Positions 42,797 to 52,669 of a stretch of DNA of 64,000 nt are shown piece by piece. The position numbers and the translations under genes are program-made. The stretch's first letter is position 1. Every line of letters starts with the position of its first letter. Source of the DNA: Bifidobacterium felsineum (lineage in GTDB: Bacteria > Actinomycetota > Actinomycetes > Actinomycetales > Bifidobacteriaceae); assembly GCF_002802915.1 (NCBI RefSeq), contig NZ_PEBJ01000002.1, forward strand, positions 1-64,000. Reading direction: 5' to 3'. The notes beneath the pieces were generated by a model. That model was given only the letters and a program-made list of their open reading frames with translations, did not search any database and was not told the DNA's origin.

Positions 42797-43903
42797 GTGA
42801 TTGCTCTGATTATTGGAATGTTGGTGTCGCTGATCGTCACCATGGTGGGCACCCCGATGCTGATTCGTCTGGTGCACAAACTGCATTACGGCCAATACAT
42901 CCGTCAGGATGGGCCGAAATCCCACTTGGTGAAGCGCGGCACCCCTACCCTGGGCGGTGTGGTCATCAACATCGCCATCCTGCTGGGCTGGTGCTCGTCC
43001 GCACTGTATCGGTACCTGCACTCGGGAGATGTGCCATCCTGGTCGGCGGTATTGGTGCTGTTCGCCATGCTGTCGATGGGTGCACTCGGATTCATCGACG
43101 ACTTTGCCAAAGTGCGTAAGAAGCAGAACGAGGGCCTTACCGTCGGCGGCAAATTCATCGGTCAATTCATCTTCGCGACCATCTACGCGGTGCTTGCCCT
43201 GATTATTCCGACCAAAACCGGTTTCCCCAGCGCGCAGGCTGGCATCAGCTTCATTGAAAAACCTTTCTTCAGCTTCGATTTCGCCGGCCGTGCGGTGGCC
43301 ATCATCCTGTTCGTCATCTGGGTGAACTTCCTGATGACCGCATGGACCAATGCCGTGAATCTCACCGATGGACTGGATGGCTTGGCTGCAGGCTCATCCA
43401 TGATTTCCTTCACCGGTTTCGGCGTCATCGCGTTTTGGGAAAGTTACCACATCAAGGGCGGTGGACATCAAGGCTACTCCTATGCGGTATCCGATCCGCT
43501 TGATTTGACGATTATCGCCATCTGCGCGGCTGTGGCATGCTTCGGATTCCTGTGGTACAACTCGAATCCCGCATCCATCTTCATGGGAGATACCGGTTCC
43601 CTGGCCTTGGGCGGTCTGTTCGCAGCGCTCTCCATCGCCACGCACACCGAGTTCCTGGCCGTTATTCTCGGCGGACTGTACGTTATGGAAGCCATGAGCG
43701 ATGTGATTCAAGTGGGCTATTTCAAGATGACCCACAAGCGTGTGTTCAAGATGGCACCGATACACCATCATTTCGAACTTCTCGGTTGGACCGAAACCAA
43801 GGTGGTGGTTCGTTTCTGGATGATCGAACTGATCTTTGTGCTGCTGGCCCTTACCATCTTCTACGGTGACTGGGTCGCCAGGTCCGGTCTGCTCTTCAGC
43901 TGA
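42797..43903 (+). CDS. mraY: Phospho-N-acetylmuramoyl-pentapeptide transferase
   Basis: Membrane enzyme that makes lipid I by moving phospho-MurNAc-pentapeptide to undecaprenyl phosphate. The 368-aa protein has about ten transmembrane helices and the family signatures GPKSHLVKRGTPTLGG, NAVNLTDGLDGLA (DDxxD-type active site with FIDDFAK earlier) and NPASIFMGDTGSLALG plus the HHHFE motif (PIHHHFELLGW). The GTG start at 42797 is the first codon with family match, 11 bp after the GAGGAGAAG site. Confidence 0.96.
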   Translation: MIALIIGMLVSLIVTMVGTPMLIRLVHKLHYGQYIRQDGPKSHLVKRGTPTLGGVVINIAILLGWCSSALYRYLHSGDVPSWSAVLVLFAMLSMGALGFIDDFAKVRKKQNEGLTVGGKFIGQFIFATIYAVLALIIPTKTGFPSAQAGISFIEKPFFSFDFAGRAVAIILFVIWVNFLMTAWTNAVNLTDGLDGLAAGSSMISFTGFGVIAFWESYHIKGGGHQGYSYAVSDPLDLTIIAICAAVACFGFLWYNSNPASIFMGDTGSLALGGLFAALSIATHTEFLAVILGGLYVMEAMSDVIQVGYFKMTHKRVFKMAPIHHHFELLGWTETKVVVRFWMIELIFVLLALTIFYGDWVARSGLLFS

Positions 43904-43957
43904 CGGAAACCTAAGCGTCCTACTCTCGCCTCTGGGATTGTTCTATCAGGAGGAATA

Positions 43958-45403
43958 ATGCAAGTAGCGAATACAACAGTGGTAATTGCCGGACTCGGCG
44001 TGTCCGGCACCTCTCTGGCGGAAGTGCTCAAGGAACGCGGTGCCCATGTAATCGGCGTGGATGAGCACAAACCAGAGGCCGATCTCCATTCCTTCGACCA
44101 GATCGATTGGGATCAGGTCGACTACGTGATGTCCTCGCCGGTGTTCAATCCGCGCACCCCGTTTATCCTCGAAGCACAGCGCCGTGGCATTCCGGTGATG
44201 AGCGAAGTCGAATTCGCCTGGCGTCTACGTGCAGATAATGAGCGCACGGGCAAGCCCGCACCTTGGATTGGCATCACTGGCACCAATGGCAAGACCTCCA
44301 CAACCGAAATGACTTCGGAGATGCTGAACGCCTGCGGCATGGATGCACCCACGGCAGGCAACATCGCTTCCGGCGACATGTCGATGAGCCTGTCGCGATG
44401 CGCCACCAATCCCAAGCATGACGCGTTGTGCGTGGAGCTGAGCTCCTTCCAGCTGCATTTCACCGATTCGTTGGAACTGGATTGCGCCGCGATCACCAAT
44501 ATCGCCGACGATCATCTGGACTGGCATGGCGGGCGTGAGAATTATGCCGCCGATAAATCCAAAGTGTTCCATAATGCCAAACGCGTCATCGTCTACAATG
44601 CCCAGGACGCCACGGTCACCGCTTTGGCACAGGCCGCGCAGACCGCACCTGGATGCCGTAAAGTCGGCTTTACGCTTGAAGCTCCACAGGCCGGCCAAAT
44701 CGGTATTGACAACGGTTGGATTGTGGATCGCAGCGGAGTCGCGGGAGGGGCTGAAGGCGAACCGGTCAAGCTCTCCGCCATCGCGGACTTCACACATCTG
44801 ACCGAGCCTGACGGTACCCTGTATCCACATCTGGTGGCTGACGCCCTGACGGCACTCGCCTTGGTACTGGGTCTTGGCGCCGATTGCGAAACTGCGCTCA
44901 AGACATTGAAGTCATTCAAGCCAGGTGGTCACCGCATCGAAACCGTCGCCGAAGCCAAGGTGGATGGCGGCTCCATTCGTTTCGTCGATGATTCCAAGGC
45001 CACCAATGGGCATGCCGCCAACGCCTCGCTTTCCAGCTTCCCCGCGAAGTCCGTGGTATGGATCGCCGGTGGGCTCGCCAAGGGCAGTCGATTCGAACGA
45101 CTGATTAGCGATCAGGCGAAGACCATCAAGGCCGCCGTGATCATCGGCAAAGACCAAACCCCGATGCGTGAGGCGTTCGCAAGCCAGGCTCCGGATATTC
45201 CCATCACCTTCATAGAGCCCGAGGATAACGCGACGGTCATGACACGTGCCGTTGACGCGTGCGGCGAATACGCCAGTGCCGGTGATGTGGTGCTTATGGC
45301 GCCCGCCTGCGCATCCATGGACCAATTCAAGTCATACGCTGATCGCGGCAACCAGTTCGCTCAAGCCGCGAAGACCTGGAGCGAGGTGCATGGCCTCCAC
45401 TGA
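43958..45403 (+). CDS. murD: UDP-MurNAc-L-Ala:D-Glu ligase
   Basis: Adds D-glutamate to UDP-MurNAc-L-alanine, 481 aa. N-terminal Rossmann part [22 protein letters not shown]-loop [21 protein letters not shown] and [10 protein letters not shown] in the central domain, and [11 protein letters not shown] in the C-terminal domain. A perfect ribosome-binding site (AGGAGGAATA) precedes the ATG. The C-terminal end overlaps the ftsW start by 14 bp. Confidence 0.96.
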   Translation: MQVANTTVVIAGLGVSGTSLAEVLKERGAHVIGVDEHKPEADLHSFDQIDWDQVDYVMSSPVFNPRTPFILEAQRRGIPVMSEVEFAWRLRADNERTGKPAPWIGITGTNGKTSTTEMTSEMLNACGMDAPTAGNIASGDMSMSLSRCATNPKHDALCVELSSFQLHFTDSLELDCAAITNIADDHLDWHGGRENYAADKSKVFHNAKRVIVYNAQDATVTALAQAAQTAPGCRKVGFTLEAPQAGQIGIDNGWIVDRSGVAGGAEGEPVKLSAIADFTHLTEPDGTLYPHLVADALTALALVLGLGADCETALKTLKSFKPGGHRIETVAEAKVDGGSIRFVDDSKATNGHAANASLSSFPAKSVVWIAGGLAKGSRFERLISDQAKTIKAAVIIGKDQTPMREAFASQAPDIPITFIEPEDNATVMTRAVDACGEYASAGDVVLMAPACASMDQFKSYADRGNQFAQAAKTWSEVHGLH

Positions 45404-46607
45404 CCCCATGATGAGACGGACCCGCATTTCCGCTGGTAAACCCGCCTTAGTGGTTAACGACTACACGGGCTGGCGTAGCCTGCTGAACCCTGTATGGTGC
45501 TACCACGGTTTCCGCATGGCGGTTGTGGGGCTGACCTGTTTCGGTGTGATTATGGTGTTTTCCAGCTCCACGGTATCGATGGCATCGCAGGGCAGATCCC
45601 CGTTTATTCGCTTGCTGACCCAGAGCATGTTCTGCTTGTTGGGTCTGATTATTGGTGCTGTGGCCATGATGATTCCGGCGCGGGCATGGAAACGCTTGTG
45701 CGGACCGCTGATGATTGCCTCCATATTGGTGCAAGCGCTCACCTTCACGCCATTGGGCATTGATGTATACGGTAACAGGGGATGGCTGGACTTGAAAGTC
45801 GCTACGATCCAGCCGGCCGAATTCATGAAATTCGCTGTGTGCATCTGGCTGCCTGGCGCTCTGTACGTGTGCAAAAAAAGATACATGAAAGAGGGACTCA
45901 AGGCTTATACCAAGCCTCTGCTGATCTATGGATCAGGATTGGCGACCGTCATCGGCGGTAAGGATCTCGGCACCGGAATGATTCTGCTGTTCATCGGTTT
46001 CGTATCGTTCCTGGTTGCCGGATTCCCCGGTAAATGGATGGGCGTGGGCATGGCCGCCGCTGTCATCATGGTTGCGGTGCTGGCCATCTCCAGTCCCAAC
46101 CGAATGCGCCGAATCCTGGCGACCTATGGCGATTGTTCCGCTGCGGACGCACAAACCGTCTGCTATCAGTCCATGCACGCCAAATATGCGATAGCCTCCG
46201 GAGGATTCCTCGGTGTAGGCATCGGTAATTCTCGTGAGAAATGGAACTACCTGCCTGCCGCCCATAACGACTTCATCTTCGCCATCATCGGGGAGGAAAC
46301 CGGATTCGTGGGGTGCCTTATCGTCATCGTGTTCTTCGCGATTCTCGCCTGGTGCATGATCGCGGTGGCATTGCAGGTCACCGACCGGTATGTCGCCATG
46401 GTGCTGATGTGCGTGACCATGTGGCTCGTAGGACAAGCCATGGTGAATATCGGCGTGGTGGTTGGTGTCTTCCCGGTATTGGGTGTGCCGATGCCATTCG
46501 TTTCCGCCGGTGGTTCTTCCATGGTGATGTGTCTTGTCGCAGCAGGCCTTGTCGTGGGTCTGATGCGATGCCAGCCTCAGATCAAGCAATCACGACAGAA
46601 TGTGTAG
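45390..46607 (+). CDS. ftsW: Peptidoglycan glycosyltransferase FtsW
   Basis: SEDS-family glycan polymerase that works with FtsI at the septum, 405 aa with about ten transmembrane helices. Recognisable parts are [50 protein letters not shown] (with the catalytic-region Asp), [21 protein letters not shown] and [21 protein letters not shown]. The ATG at 45390 has GGAG 8 bp before it and overlaps murD; ATG 45408 is an alternative. A longer frame starting at 45246 lies inside murD. Confidence 0.93.
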   Translation: MASTDPMMRRTRISAGKPALVVNDYTGWRSLLNPVWCYHGFRMAVVGLTCFGVIMVFSSSTVSMASQGRSPFIRLLTQSMFCLLGLIIGAVAMMIPARAWKRLCGPLMIASILVQALTFTPLGIDVYGNRGWLDLKVATIQPAEFMKFAVCIWLPGALYVCKKRYMKEGLKAYTKPLLIYGSGLATVIGGKDLGTGMILLFIGFVSFLVAGFPGKWMGVGMAAAVIMVAVLAISSPNRMRRILATYGDCSAADAQTVCYQSMHAKYAIASGGFLGVGIGNSREKWNYLPAAHNDFIFAIIGEETGFVGCLIVIVFFAILAWCMIAVALQVTDRYVAMVLMCVTMWLVGQAMVNIGVVVGVFPVLGVPMPFVSAGGSSMVMCLVAAGLVVGLMRCQPQIKQSRQNV

Positions 46608-46623
46608 AGTACACTCAGTAATC

Positions 46624-47811
46624 ATGACTCAAGGAACACCTCATATCGTTCTGTCCGGCGGTGGCACGGCCGGACATGTCAATCCGCTGTTAGCGGTTGC
46701 GGATGCCATTCGCGATATCGAACCCGATGCCCGGATCAGCGTCATCGGCACCGCCGTGGGACTGGAAAAGAACCTGGTTCCCAACGCCGGCTATGAGCTC
46801 GATACCATCGAAAAAGTGCCATTCCCGCGTCGGCCCAATCTGTACATGCTGAAATTCCCATTCAAATGGAAGCGTGAGACCGCGAAGGTACGAAGCATTC
46901 TTGAAACCCGCCATGCCGATGTGGTGGCCGGTTTCGGCGGATACACCTCCGCTCCCGTGTACGCCACCGCTCATAGCATGGGCATCCCCATTGCCATGCA
47001 TGAGCAGAACGCGCGTGCCGGCATGGCCAACAAGCTGGGCGCACGTTGGGCCGATTTCATCGGCACGGTATACGAGAACACCGGTCTGAAACCTGGACCC
47101 AACACACGTATCCAGCGCGTGGGACTGCCGCTTCGCCCGGCTATCGCCGCACTGGCTGAACGCTTTGAACAGGACAGGCAAGCCGTGCGCCGTGAAGCGG
47201 CACAACGGTTGGGAGTCGATCCGAACCGGCCGCTGGTGCTGGTCACCGGAGGTTCTCTTGGCGCGCAAAGCCTTAACCGTGCTATCGCATCTTCGGCGGC
47301 TGATTTGTTGGCTCATGCTCAGATCATTCACCTCACCGGCAAAGGGAAAATCGAGGAGGTGCGTGACCTGGTCTCCAAGTCCGCAAGCTCACAGGTGCTT
47401 GCCGAACTGGGGGAGAATGCTGCGGGAACGGGCGATTACCATGTGGCCGAATACCTCGAACGCATCGATCTTGCTTTCGCCTGCGCTGATCTGGTGATCT
47501 GCCGTGCCGGGGCTGGATCGGTATCCGAGCTGGCGGCACTGGGCCTGCCGGCCATCTACGTGCCACTTCCCATCGGCAACGGTGAACAACGTTTCAATGC
47601 GGAGCCCGTCGTTCAGGCCGGAGGTGGCATTTTGGTCGCCGACAAGGATATGACTCCCGCATGGGTGCATGATCACGTGCCGCAGTTGCTGGCCGATCAC
47701 GATAAGCTCGCGGAGTTCGGCAACAAGGCATGGCAGTATGGTATCCGAGACGCGGCTGCCGTGATGGCCAAAGAGGTTTTGGCACTAGCCCGCAGCGGGC
47801 AAACGCGCTGA
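46624..47811 (+). CDS. murG: N-acetylglucosaminyltransferase MurG
   Basis: Transfers GlcNAc from UDP-GlcNAc to lipid I, giving lipid II, on the inner face of the membrane. The 395-aa GT-B enzyme has [20 protein letters not shown] at the N terminus, [36 protein letters not shown] and the UDP-GlcNAc pocket [27 protein letters not shown] 46624 is preferred over a frame extension to 46600. The gene ends before a 142-bp gap that may hold a promoter for murC-ftsQ. Confidence 0.95.
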   Translation: MTQGTPHIVLSGGGTAGHVNPLLAVADAIRDIEPDARISVIGTAVGLEKNLVPNAGYELDTIEKVPFPRRPNLYMLKFPFKWKRETAKVRSILETRHADVVAGFGGYTSAPVYATAHSMGIPIAMHEQNARAGMANKLGARWADFIGTVYENTGLKPGPNTRIQRVGLPLRPAIAALAERFEQDRQAVRREAAQRLGVDPNRPLVLVTGGSLGAQSLNRAIASSAADLLAHAQIIHLTGKGKIEEVRDLVSKSASSQVLAELGENAAGTGDYHVAEYLERIDLAFACADLVICRAGAGSVSELAALGLPAIYVPLPIGNGEQRFNAEPVVQAGGGILVADKDMTPAWVHDHVPQLLADHDKLAEFGNKAWQYGIRDAAAVMAKEVLALARSGQTR

Positions 47812-47863
47812 ATACTTCGCAGGGGCAAGAAACTCACGGAACGCAACACAAGGCAAACGGACA

Positions 47864-47928
47864 TGACCACATACCATTTGCCGTATTTCATTTGTTGGTG
47901 CGGTATCGGACGGCATAGTATGTGGTCA
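47864..47928. promoter_or_regulatory. Inverted repeat in the murG-murC gap
   Basis: TGACCACATAC (47864-47874) is repeated in inverse as GTATGTGGTCA (47918-47928), 43 nt apart. TTGTTG/TAGTAT near 47893-47921 could be a promoter between the arms. The pair could be a two-site operator or, if transcribed, a hairpin ahead of murC. Confidence 0.5.
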
Positions 47929-47953
47929 GGAAAATCCTGTAAAGGAGCGTCAA

Positions 47954-49492
47954 TTGTCTCAAGAACAATCCATTGTGCTTGATCCCACCCATGCCGCGTT
48001 TGATGCGCAGGCGACTCCGACCGATCTTGGTCCCACGCATTTCATCGGCATCGGCGGTGCGGGAATGAGTGTGTTGGCTGAGATGCTGCATGCGCAAGGT
48101 GTGAGCGTCGACGGTTCGGATCGTGAACGCAGCGCCAAAACGGACCGACTTGAAACACTCGGTATCACTGTCGAGTTCGGCCAGAAAGCCGAGAACGTGG
48201 CCAATGCCTCCACCGTGGTCTATTCCAGTGCCATCAAGCCGGATAATCCGGAAATCGTCGCTGCACATGCCGCCGGCGAGTATATTGTGCATCGCAGCGA
48301 TATTTTGGCTCTGCTGATGAACGGCAAACAGACCGTCACCGTGGCAGGCGCCCATGGCAAGACCACCACCAGTTCCATGCTGGCTCACATTCTGGTGCAG
48401 GTGGGGGCCGATCCCAGTTACGCCATCGGTGGCTCGATTCAGGGCCAGGATGGCACCACTTTGGATGGTGGCCATGCCGGAGCCGGTTCTGCATTGGTGG
48501 CCGAAGCTGATGAATCGGATGGTAGCTTTGCCAAATACCATCCCACCATTGCCATCATCACCAATGCCGAAGCCGACCATCTCGATCATTACGGCGATGA
48601 GGCGCATTACCGGGCCGCTTTCGTCAATCACGCCGAGCATGCCACCGGGCATGTGATCATCTGCGCCGATGATGCGGATGCGCTTGCCGTATTCGAGGCG
48701 CTCCCCGATGCGGTGAAGGCACATACCATCGTGTACGGCACAACGCCAAAGGACCAGCTGCCCGATTTGGATGGTGCATCTCTGGTCGCCATCTCTTCCG
48801 AAAGCGAGACGGCGGGAAGCGGCACGGAACAGCTGACGTTGGAACTACCCGGTGCCGTCACCGGCGGCGAAACCATCTGCCAAAGCGTCACGTTGAAGGT
48901 CCCCGGCATCCATAATGCGCGCAATGCGGCCGCGGCCATCACTGCTGCAGTGCTGTTGGGCGTCAAGCCTGCCGACGCCGCACAGGCTGCGGGCAGCTTC
49001 CTCGGAGCCGCACGTCGATTCCAGGTGCGCGGTACGGTCAAACAGGTCACCGTAGTGGACGATTACGCGCATCATCCCACTGAAATCGCGGCCCTATTGG
49101 ATGCCGCCCGTCGCCGTTACCCGGATTCCGTGATTCGCGTGCTGTTCCAGCCGCACTTGTTCTCTCGCACCAAGTTCTTTGCACGCGAGTTCGCAGAAGC
49201 ACTGGCCAAAGCCGATGATGTGATTGTTACCGGTATTTTCCCGGCTCGCGAAAAGCAGGCGGATTTTCCGGACGTCGGTCCCGACACCATCGTGGATGCG
49301 GCTGAAGGCCTGAAGGATGATTCCGCAGGCACTTGGATTCAGTCGGTGGATGATATGTGCCTGGCGGCCAAGATGATGGCGATGCGCGCCCATCATGGTG
49401 ATGTGATCTTCACCGTTGGCGCCGGTGACATCACCGATATGGATCAGGTGTTGCTGACCGCGCTGGAGGCCCATCGGGAGAGCTGCGAGTAA
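47954..49492 (+). CDS. murC: UDP-N-acetylmuramate:L-alanine ligase
   Basis: First Mur ligase, adding L-alanine to UDP-MurNAc, 512 aa. N-terminal FIGIGGAGMSVLAEMLHAQG, P-loop VAGAHGKTTTSSML, EADESDGSFAKYHP (metal-binding Glu) and DHLDHYG, with C-terminal DDYAHHPTEI. Start is TTG at 47954 following AAAGGAG (47941-47947). It overlaps the ftsQ start by one base. Confidence 0.96.
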   Translation: MSQEQSIVLDPTHAAFDAQATPTDLGPTHFIGIGGAGMSVLAEMLHAQGVSVDGSDRERSAKTDRLETLGITVEFGQKAENVANASTVVYSSAIKPDNPEIVAAHAAGEYIVHRSDILALLMNGKQTVTVAGAHGKTTTSSMLAHILVQVGADPSYAIGGSIQGQDGTTLDGGHAGAGSALVAEADESDGSFAKYHPTIAIITNAEADHLDHYGDEAHYRAAFVNHAEHATGHVIICADDADALAVFEALPDAVKAHTIVYGTTPKDQLPDLDGASLVAISSESETAGSGTEQLTLELPGAVTGGETICQSVTLKVPGIHNARNAAAAITAAVLLGVKPADAAQAAGSFLGAARRFQVRGTVKQVTVVDDYAHHPTEIAALLDAARRRYPDSVIRVLFQPHLFSRTKFFAREFAEALAKADDVIVTGIFPAREKQADFPDVGPDTIVDAAEGLKDDSAGTWIQSVDDMCLAAKMMAMRAHHGDVIFTVGAGDITDMDQVLLTALEAHRESCE

Positions 49493-50526
49493 TGGCCGGC
49501 CGCACGGTCAGTTCGTCCGGCTCCTCGGGTTCCTCGGGAGGCAAACGCAAAGCACGTGTCGTTGAATCCCATCAGGCGGATGCGTCCGGACACCCGCGCA
49601 AGCGGCGTGCTGTGGCGTCAAAGCCGGAATCCGTTTACCCTCTGGAACAGGATGTTACGGTTGCCAAAGGCAAAGCCGGCGCATTCGTCGATGCGCGTGC
49701 GTTGCATAGTGAGGACTATGTCGCCGAGACGTTGCGCCAGACCACGAGTTCGCTGGGTGTAGCCTCCCGGCCGAAAGTGGTAGACTTCACCGCCCGGGCC
49801 AAGGAGCGCAGAAAAGCGAGTGCTCGCGTCATCGCCATACGCGCGGCAGTGGCTGCGATTGCGGTGTTGCTGATATCCGCATTGACCTGGCTGCTGCTGT
49901 TTTCCTCAGTGTTCCGTCTGGAATCAAAGGCCATCAGCGTTTCTGGTGCAAACGAATGGGTGAGCACAGCCACCATTCGTGCGATAGCGGATAAACAATC
50001 GGGAAAGTCACTGTTCCTGGTGTCATCCAGTGACGTGGAACAGCAGTTGAAATCCATCCCCGGCGTAAGCGAAGCCAAGGTATCCAAACATTTCCCTAAA
50101 TCGATGAGCGTCGTCATCAGATCGCAGAAGCCGACTGCCATGCTCAAAAGCGGCGACACATTGACCGCTGTGGATGATCAGGCGCGCGTGCTCAATTCGG
50201 TGAAGAACGCCGACGTTGACGGCATTCCGGTGATTGAAGTCAAGGATGTCGAAACCAGTTTGAAGAACCGTTCCATCAAAGGGGCGTTGACCATTCTCGG
50301 AGCGCTGCCGGAATCGATGCGCAAACAGATCACCAAAGTGACCGTTGCGACGCAGGATTCGGTGACCACCACGCTGAATGACGGCGAACATGTGGTGGTA
50401 TGGGGGGATTCCTCGCAACTGAAGCTCAAGATGGCTGAAGTCGACAAGATTCTGAACGATCCCAATGTGATTGGCAACTACAAGCAGGTTGATGTTTCAG
50501 CGCCCAGCAGACCGATTCTGAAGTGA
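49492..50526 (+). CDS. ftsQ: Cell division protein FtsQ
   Basis: Bitopic division protein, 344 aa. Long hydrophilic, basic cytoplasmic N terminus (1-110), one transmembrane helix about 116-141 (VAAIAVLLISALTWLLLFS), then an extracellular POTRA domain (FRLESKAISVSGANEWVSTATI...SIPGVSEAKVSKHFPKSMSVVI) and a beta domain. Begins on the murC stop codon. It is the last gene of the cluster; ftsA and ftsZ do not follow, so ftsZ must lie elsewhere. A hairpin follows at 50587-50620. Confidence 0.92.
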   Translation: MAGRTVSSSGSSGSSGGKRKARVVESHQADASGHPRKRRAVASKPESVYPLEQDVTVAKGKAGAFVDARALHSEDYVAETLRQTTSSLGVASRPKVVDFTARAKERRKASARVIAIRAAVAAIAVLLISALTWLLLFSSVFRLESKAISVSGANEWVSTATIRAIADKQSGKSLFLVSSSDVEQQLKSIPGVSEAKVSKHFPKSMSVVIRSQKPTAMLKSGDTLTAVDDQARVLNSVKNADVDGIPVIEVKDVETSLKNRSIKGALTILGALPESMRKQITKVTVATQDSVTTTLNDGEHVVVWGDSSQLKLKMAEVDKILNDPNVIGNYKQVDVSAPSRPILK

Positions 50527-50586
50527 GTCCCTATGCGCACTGCTGACTGATTGGGCGTTGGGCAAAATGTGGGCAATGGATACGAC

Positions 50587-50620
50587 AAAGGCCGCATAAT
50601 CCAATGATTATGCGGCCTTT
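50587..50620. terminator. Bidirectional terminator between ftsQ and tmRNA
   Basis: AAAGGCCGCATAATC (50587-50601) and GATTATGCGGCCTTT (50606-50620) form a perfect 15-bp stem with a 4-nt loop. It ends the dcw cluster on the plus strand and lies 6 bp past the mature tmRNA 3' end on the minus strand. Confidence 0.9.
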
Positions 50621-50626
50621 GAGTAG

Positions 50627-51020
50627 TGGAGGCGCGGGGAATTGAACCCCGGTCCGATGACCGAGCCCGCAGTCTTCTACGTGCGTAGTCTGCTGGCCGT
50701 GCGGCGGTTTTTCTGCCCCCATCTGTGTCGCAGACAACCGATGGCGAGCATATCCGCAGTTAAAGTCCCGATGCAGCCCTGAGGCTCAACTGCATCAGCA
50801 AGTCTTCTTAACGACGCTCAGCATCCTCCCAAAGACGAGGAGGAGTGAACGGAGCGGCTGCTCACTGGTTAATCCTGGCGCGAAGCTCAGGCAGCGAGAG
50901 CGAACTCAGTGCGGTTAGATTTAGCACTTATTCTTTTGTCGGGGTCATCCACGAGTGGACCCGACGTTCTCGGCACGCTTCCCTGCAGCGAACAGGTCAC
51001 CGTCGAAACCGATCGCCCCC
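50627..51020 (-). ncRNA. ssrA: Transfer-messenger RNA (tmRNA)
   Basis: Rescues stalled ribosomes. On the minus strand the 5' end reads GGGGGCGATCGGTTTCGACG and the 3' end is a tRNA-like GGTTCAATTCCCCGCGCCTCC; acceptor arms GGGGGCG and CGCCTCC pair along seven bases with one G-U. The tag frame starts at GCT and encodes AKSNRTEFALAA then TGA, at roughly 50915 down to 50877. The CCA end is not encoded (genomic CTA), so it must be added. Length is about 394 nt. Ends before the hairpin at 50587-50620. Confidence 0.95.
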
Positions 51021-51161
51021 AATATTGAGTTATCAAACCCTTCCAGCTTTTCGGCCGGACTTTTCAATATATCCTTTCCTTGAGCGGAATGCAAATCAAT
51101 CTCGTAAATCAGCTTACGGAGATAGGAAAGGCAATAGATTCATGCCGTTTGCAGGGCATGG

Positions 51162-51200
51162 AAAAGCCTGCGTGAACCGAAGGGGGAGATTCACGCAGGC
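51162..51200 (-). terminator. Intrinsic terminator of the MFS sugar transporter gene
   Basis: On the minus strand, GCCTGCGTGAA (plus 51200-51190) pairs with TTCACGCAGGC (plus 51176-51166) and is followed by TTTT. It lies 32 bp after the transporter stop. Confidence 0.9.
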
Positions 51201-51231
51201 TCGTCTTGAATGTTGGTGCTGGAAGCGGCTA

Positions 51232-52464
51232 TTAGGCCTCAGCCTTCTTGCCTTCGAGCACCTTGTAGGCAAAGCCCATCACCAGCACGTACAGGCAGCC
51301 GACGGCCATCACGAGGATGCCGCCGAACTGGCCAGCGGCGTCAGCGGCCACACCCATGATCGGCGGGAAGATAGCGCCACCGATGAGGCCCATGAGCATC
51401 AGGCCGGAGATCTCGTTCTGACGGTCCGGACGGTACATGAGAGCGTGGGAGAGGAACAGGGAGAACACGTTGGAGTTACCGAAGCCGACCAGGGCGACGG
51501 CCAGCCAGAACAGCCAGACCGGCGGGTTGTCCTGCACCAGGGAGAACACGGCGAAGCAGATGGCGGACAGGGTCATGATGACACCGCAGATACGCAGGCC
51601 GACCTTGTTGGAGATCTTCTGCAGCACGATGCCGCCGGTGAAGCAGCCAATCATACGGGCGATGAAGTAGACCATGGTTGCGGTGGCGGCGATCTCGGTG
51701 AACTGGTCGCCGGTGTGCTCGGTCAGGATTCGCGGAGCCTGGGCGTTGATGCCGACGTCCACACCCACGTGGGCCACGATGCCGAGGAAGCACAGGAAGA
51801 CGATGCCATCGGAGAACAGGAGCTTGAAGCAACGGCCGATGGTGGTGGTGCCGGCATCCGGGGCGGGCTCTTCGATCTTATCGAAGGCAAGCAGCACGTA
51901 GCCGATGATGCCGATGACGAAGTAGATCACGAACAGGATCCACCACATGCCGAGCTTGGTGGCACCCCAGATGGCGATGTACGGGGCGAACAGGGAAGCG
52001 AAGGCCTTGACGAACTGACCGGTGGTCAGGGTGGAGGCGAGCTTGTCGCCCTTGACGAACACGGTCAGCAGCGGGTTCAGGGAGACCTGCATCAGGGTGT
52101 TGCCGATGCCGAGGAAGGCGAAGGAGATGACGATGAGGACCAGGCGCGGAGTGCCGGAGAGCGCCACATAGGCGATGATCGGCAGGGCCATGGCCACGAG
52201 GGTCACGAGGATGGACCACAGCACGGTCTTGCGACGGCCGATCTTGTTCATCAGCATGCCGGTCGGCACGGAGAAGATCAGGAACCAGAAGAACACCATG
52301 GTGGTGAACAGGTTGGCGGTACCGTCCGCCAGTGCGAATTCACCCTTGACGTAGTTCGTCGCGGTGCCGACCAAGTCGACGAAGCCCATGACGAAGAAGG
52401 CGAACATTACCGGCAGGATCTTGGCGAATCCGGCGTTGCCGGTCTTAGTGGTTTCGTTGCTCAT
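51232..52464 (-). CDS. MFS sugar transporter, FucP (FHS)-like
   Basis: A 410-aa, 12-helix transporter of the fucose/glucose/galactose:H+ symporter type (LPVMFAFFVMGFVDLVGTATNYVKGEF at helix 1; MNKIGRRKTVL cytoplasmic loop after helix 2). Strong codon bias points to high expression. It lies downstream of the PfkB kinase on the same strand, so its likely substrate is fructose or a related hexose phosphorylated by that kinase. The 205-bp gap between them is folded into large hairpins, so its expression may be set separately. Upstream AAGGGAA precedes the ATG. Confidence 0.87.
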   Translation of the reverse strand: MSNETTKTGNAGFAKILPVMFAFFVMGFVDLVGTATNYVKGEFALADGTANLFTTMVFFWFLIFSVPTGMLMNKIGRRKTVLWSILVTLVAMALPIIAYVALSGTPRLVLIVISFAFLGIGNTLMQVSLNPLLTVFVKGDKLASTLTTGQFVKAFASLFAPYIAIWGATKLGMWWILFVIYFVIGIIGYVLLAFDKIEEPAPDAGTTTIGRCFKLLFSDGIVFLCFLGIVAHVGVDVGINAQAPRILTEHTGDQFTEIAATATMVYFIARMIGCFTGGIVLQKISNKVGLRICGVIMTLSAICFAVFSLVQDNPPVWLFWLAVALVGFGNSNVFSLFLSHALMYRPDRQNEISGLMLMGLIGGAIFPPIMGVAADAAGQFGGILVMAVGCLYVLVMGFAYKVLEGKKAEA

Positions 52465-52540
52465 TATTGAATTCCCTTTTTCTTAACTGCAATGAGACAA
52501 TGAATATTTCGGTTTTCAGTTATGTTTTCCGCGTCTGCAG

Positions 52541-52665
52541 GTACAGCTCACGCCGGGGAGGCGGTGTTTCTTGTGGAATCCCGGACGTCATTGTCCGGCA
52601 TGAGCTGTACCCGAAAACGGGAGGAAAGGAGAGTGGTTTCAGCTCAGGACTGTCTGAGCTGAAAC
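52541..52665 (-). promoter_or_regulatory. Structured leader of the MFS sugar transporter gene
   Basis: Between pfkB and the transporter (minus strand) two systems of inverted repeats occur. GTACAGCTCA (52541-52550) pairs with TGAGCTGTAC (52601-52610), extended inside by GCCGG/CCGGC, while CCGGAC/GTCCGG inside (about 52580-52598) would compete with that extension. GTTTCAGCTCAG (52636-52647) pairs with CTGAGCTGAAAC (52654-52665) just past the pfkB stop. The second is probably the pfkB terminator or attenuator; the first could be a regulatory leader. Confidence 0.6.
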
Positions 52666-52669
52666 GGGA

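Noticed and set aside
50845-52470. 541-aa reading frame on the plus strand rich in Asp, Glu, Gln and His
   Set aside because: It runs through the tmRNA and is antisense to the sugar transporter; its composition is the mirror of a hydrophobic protein.
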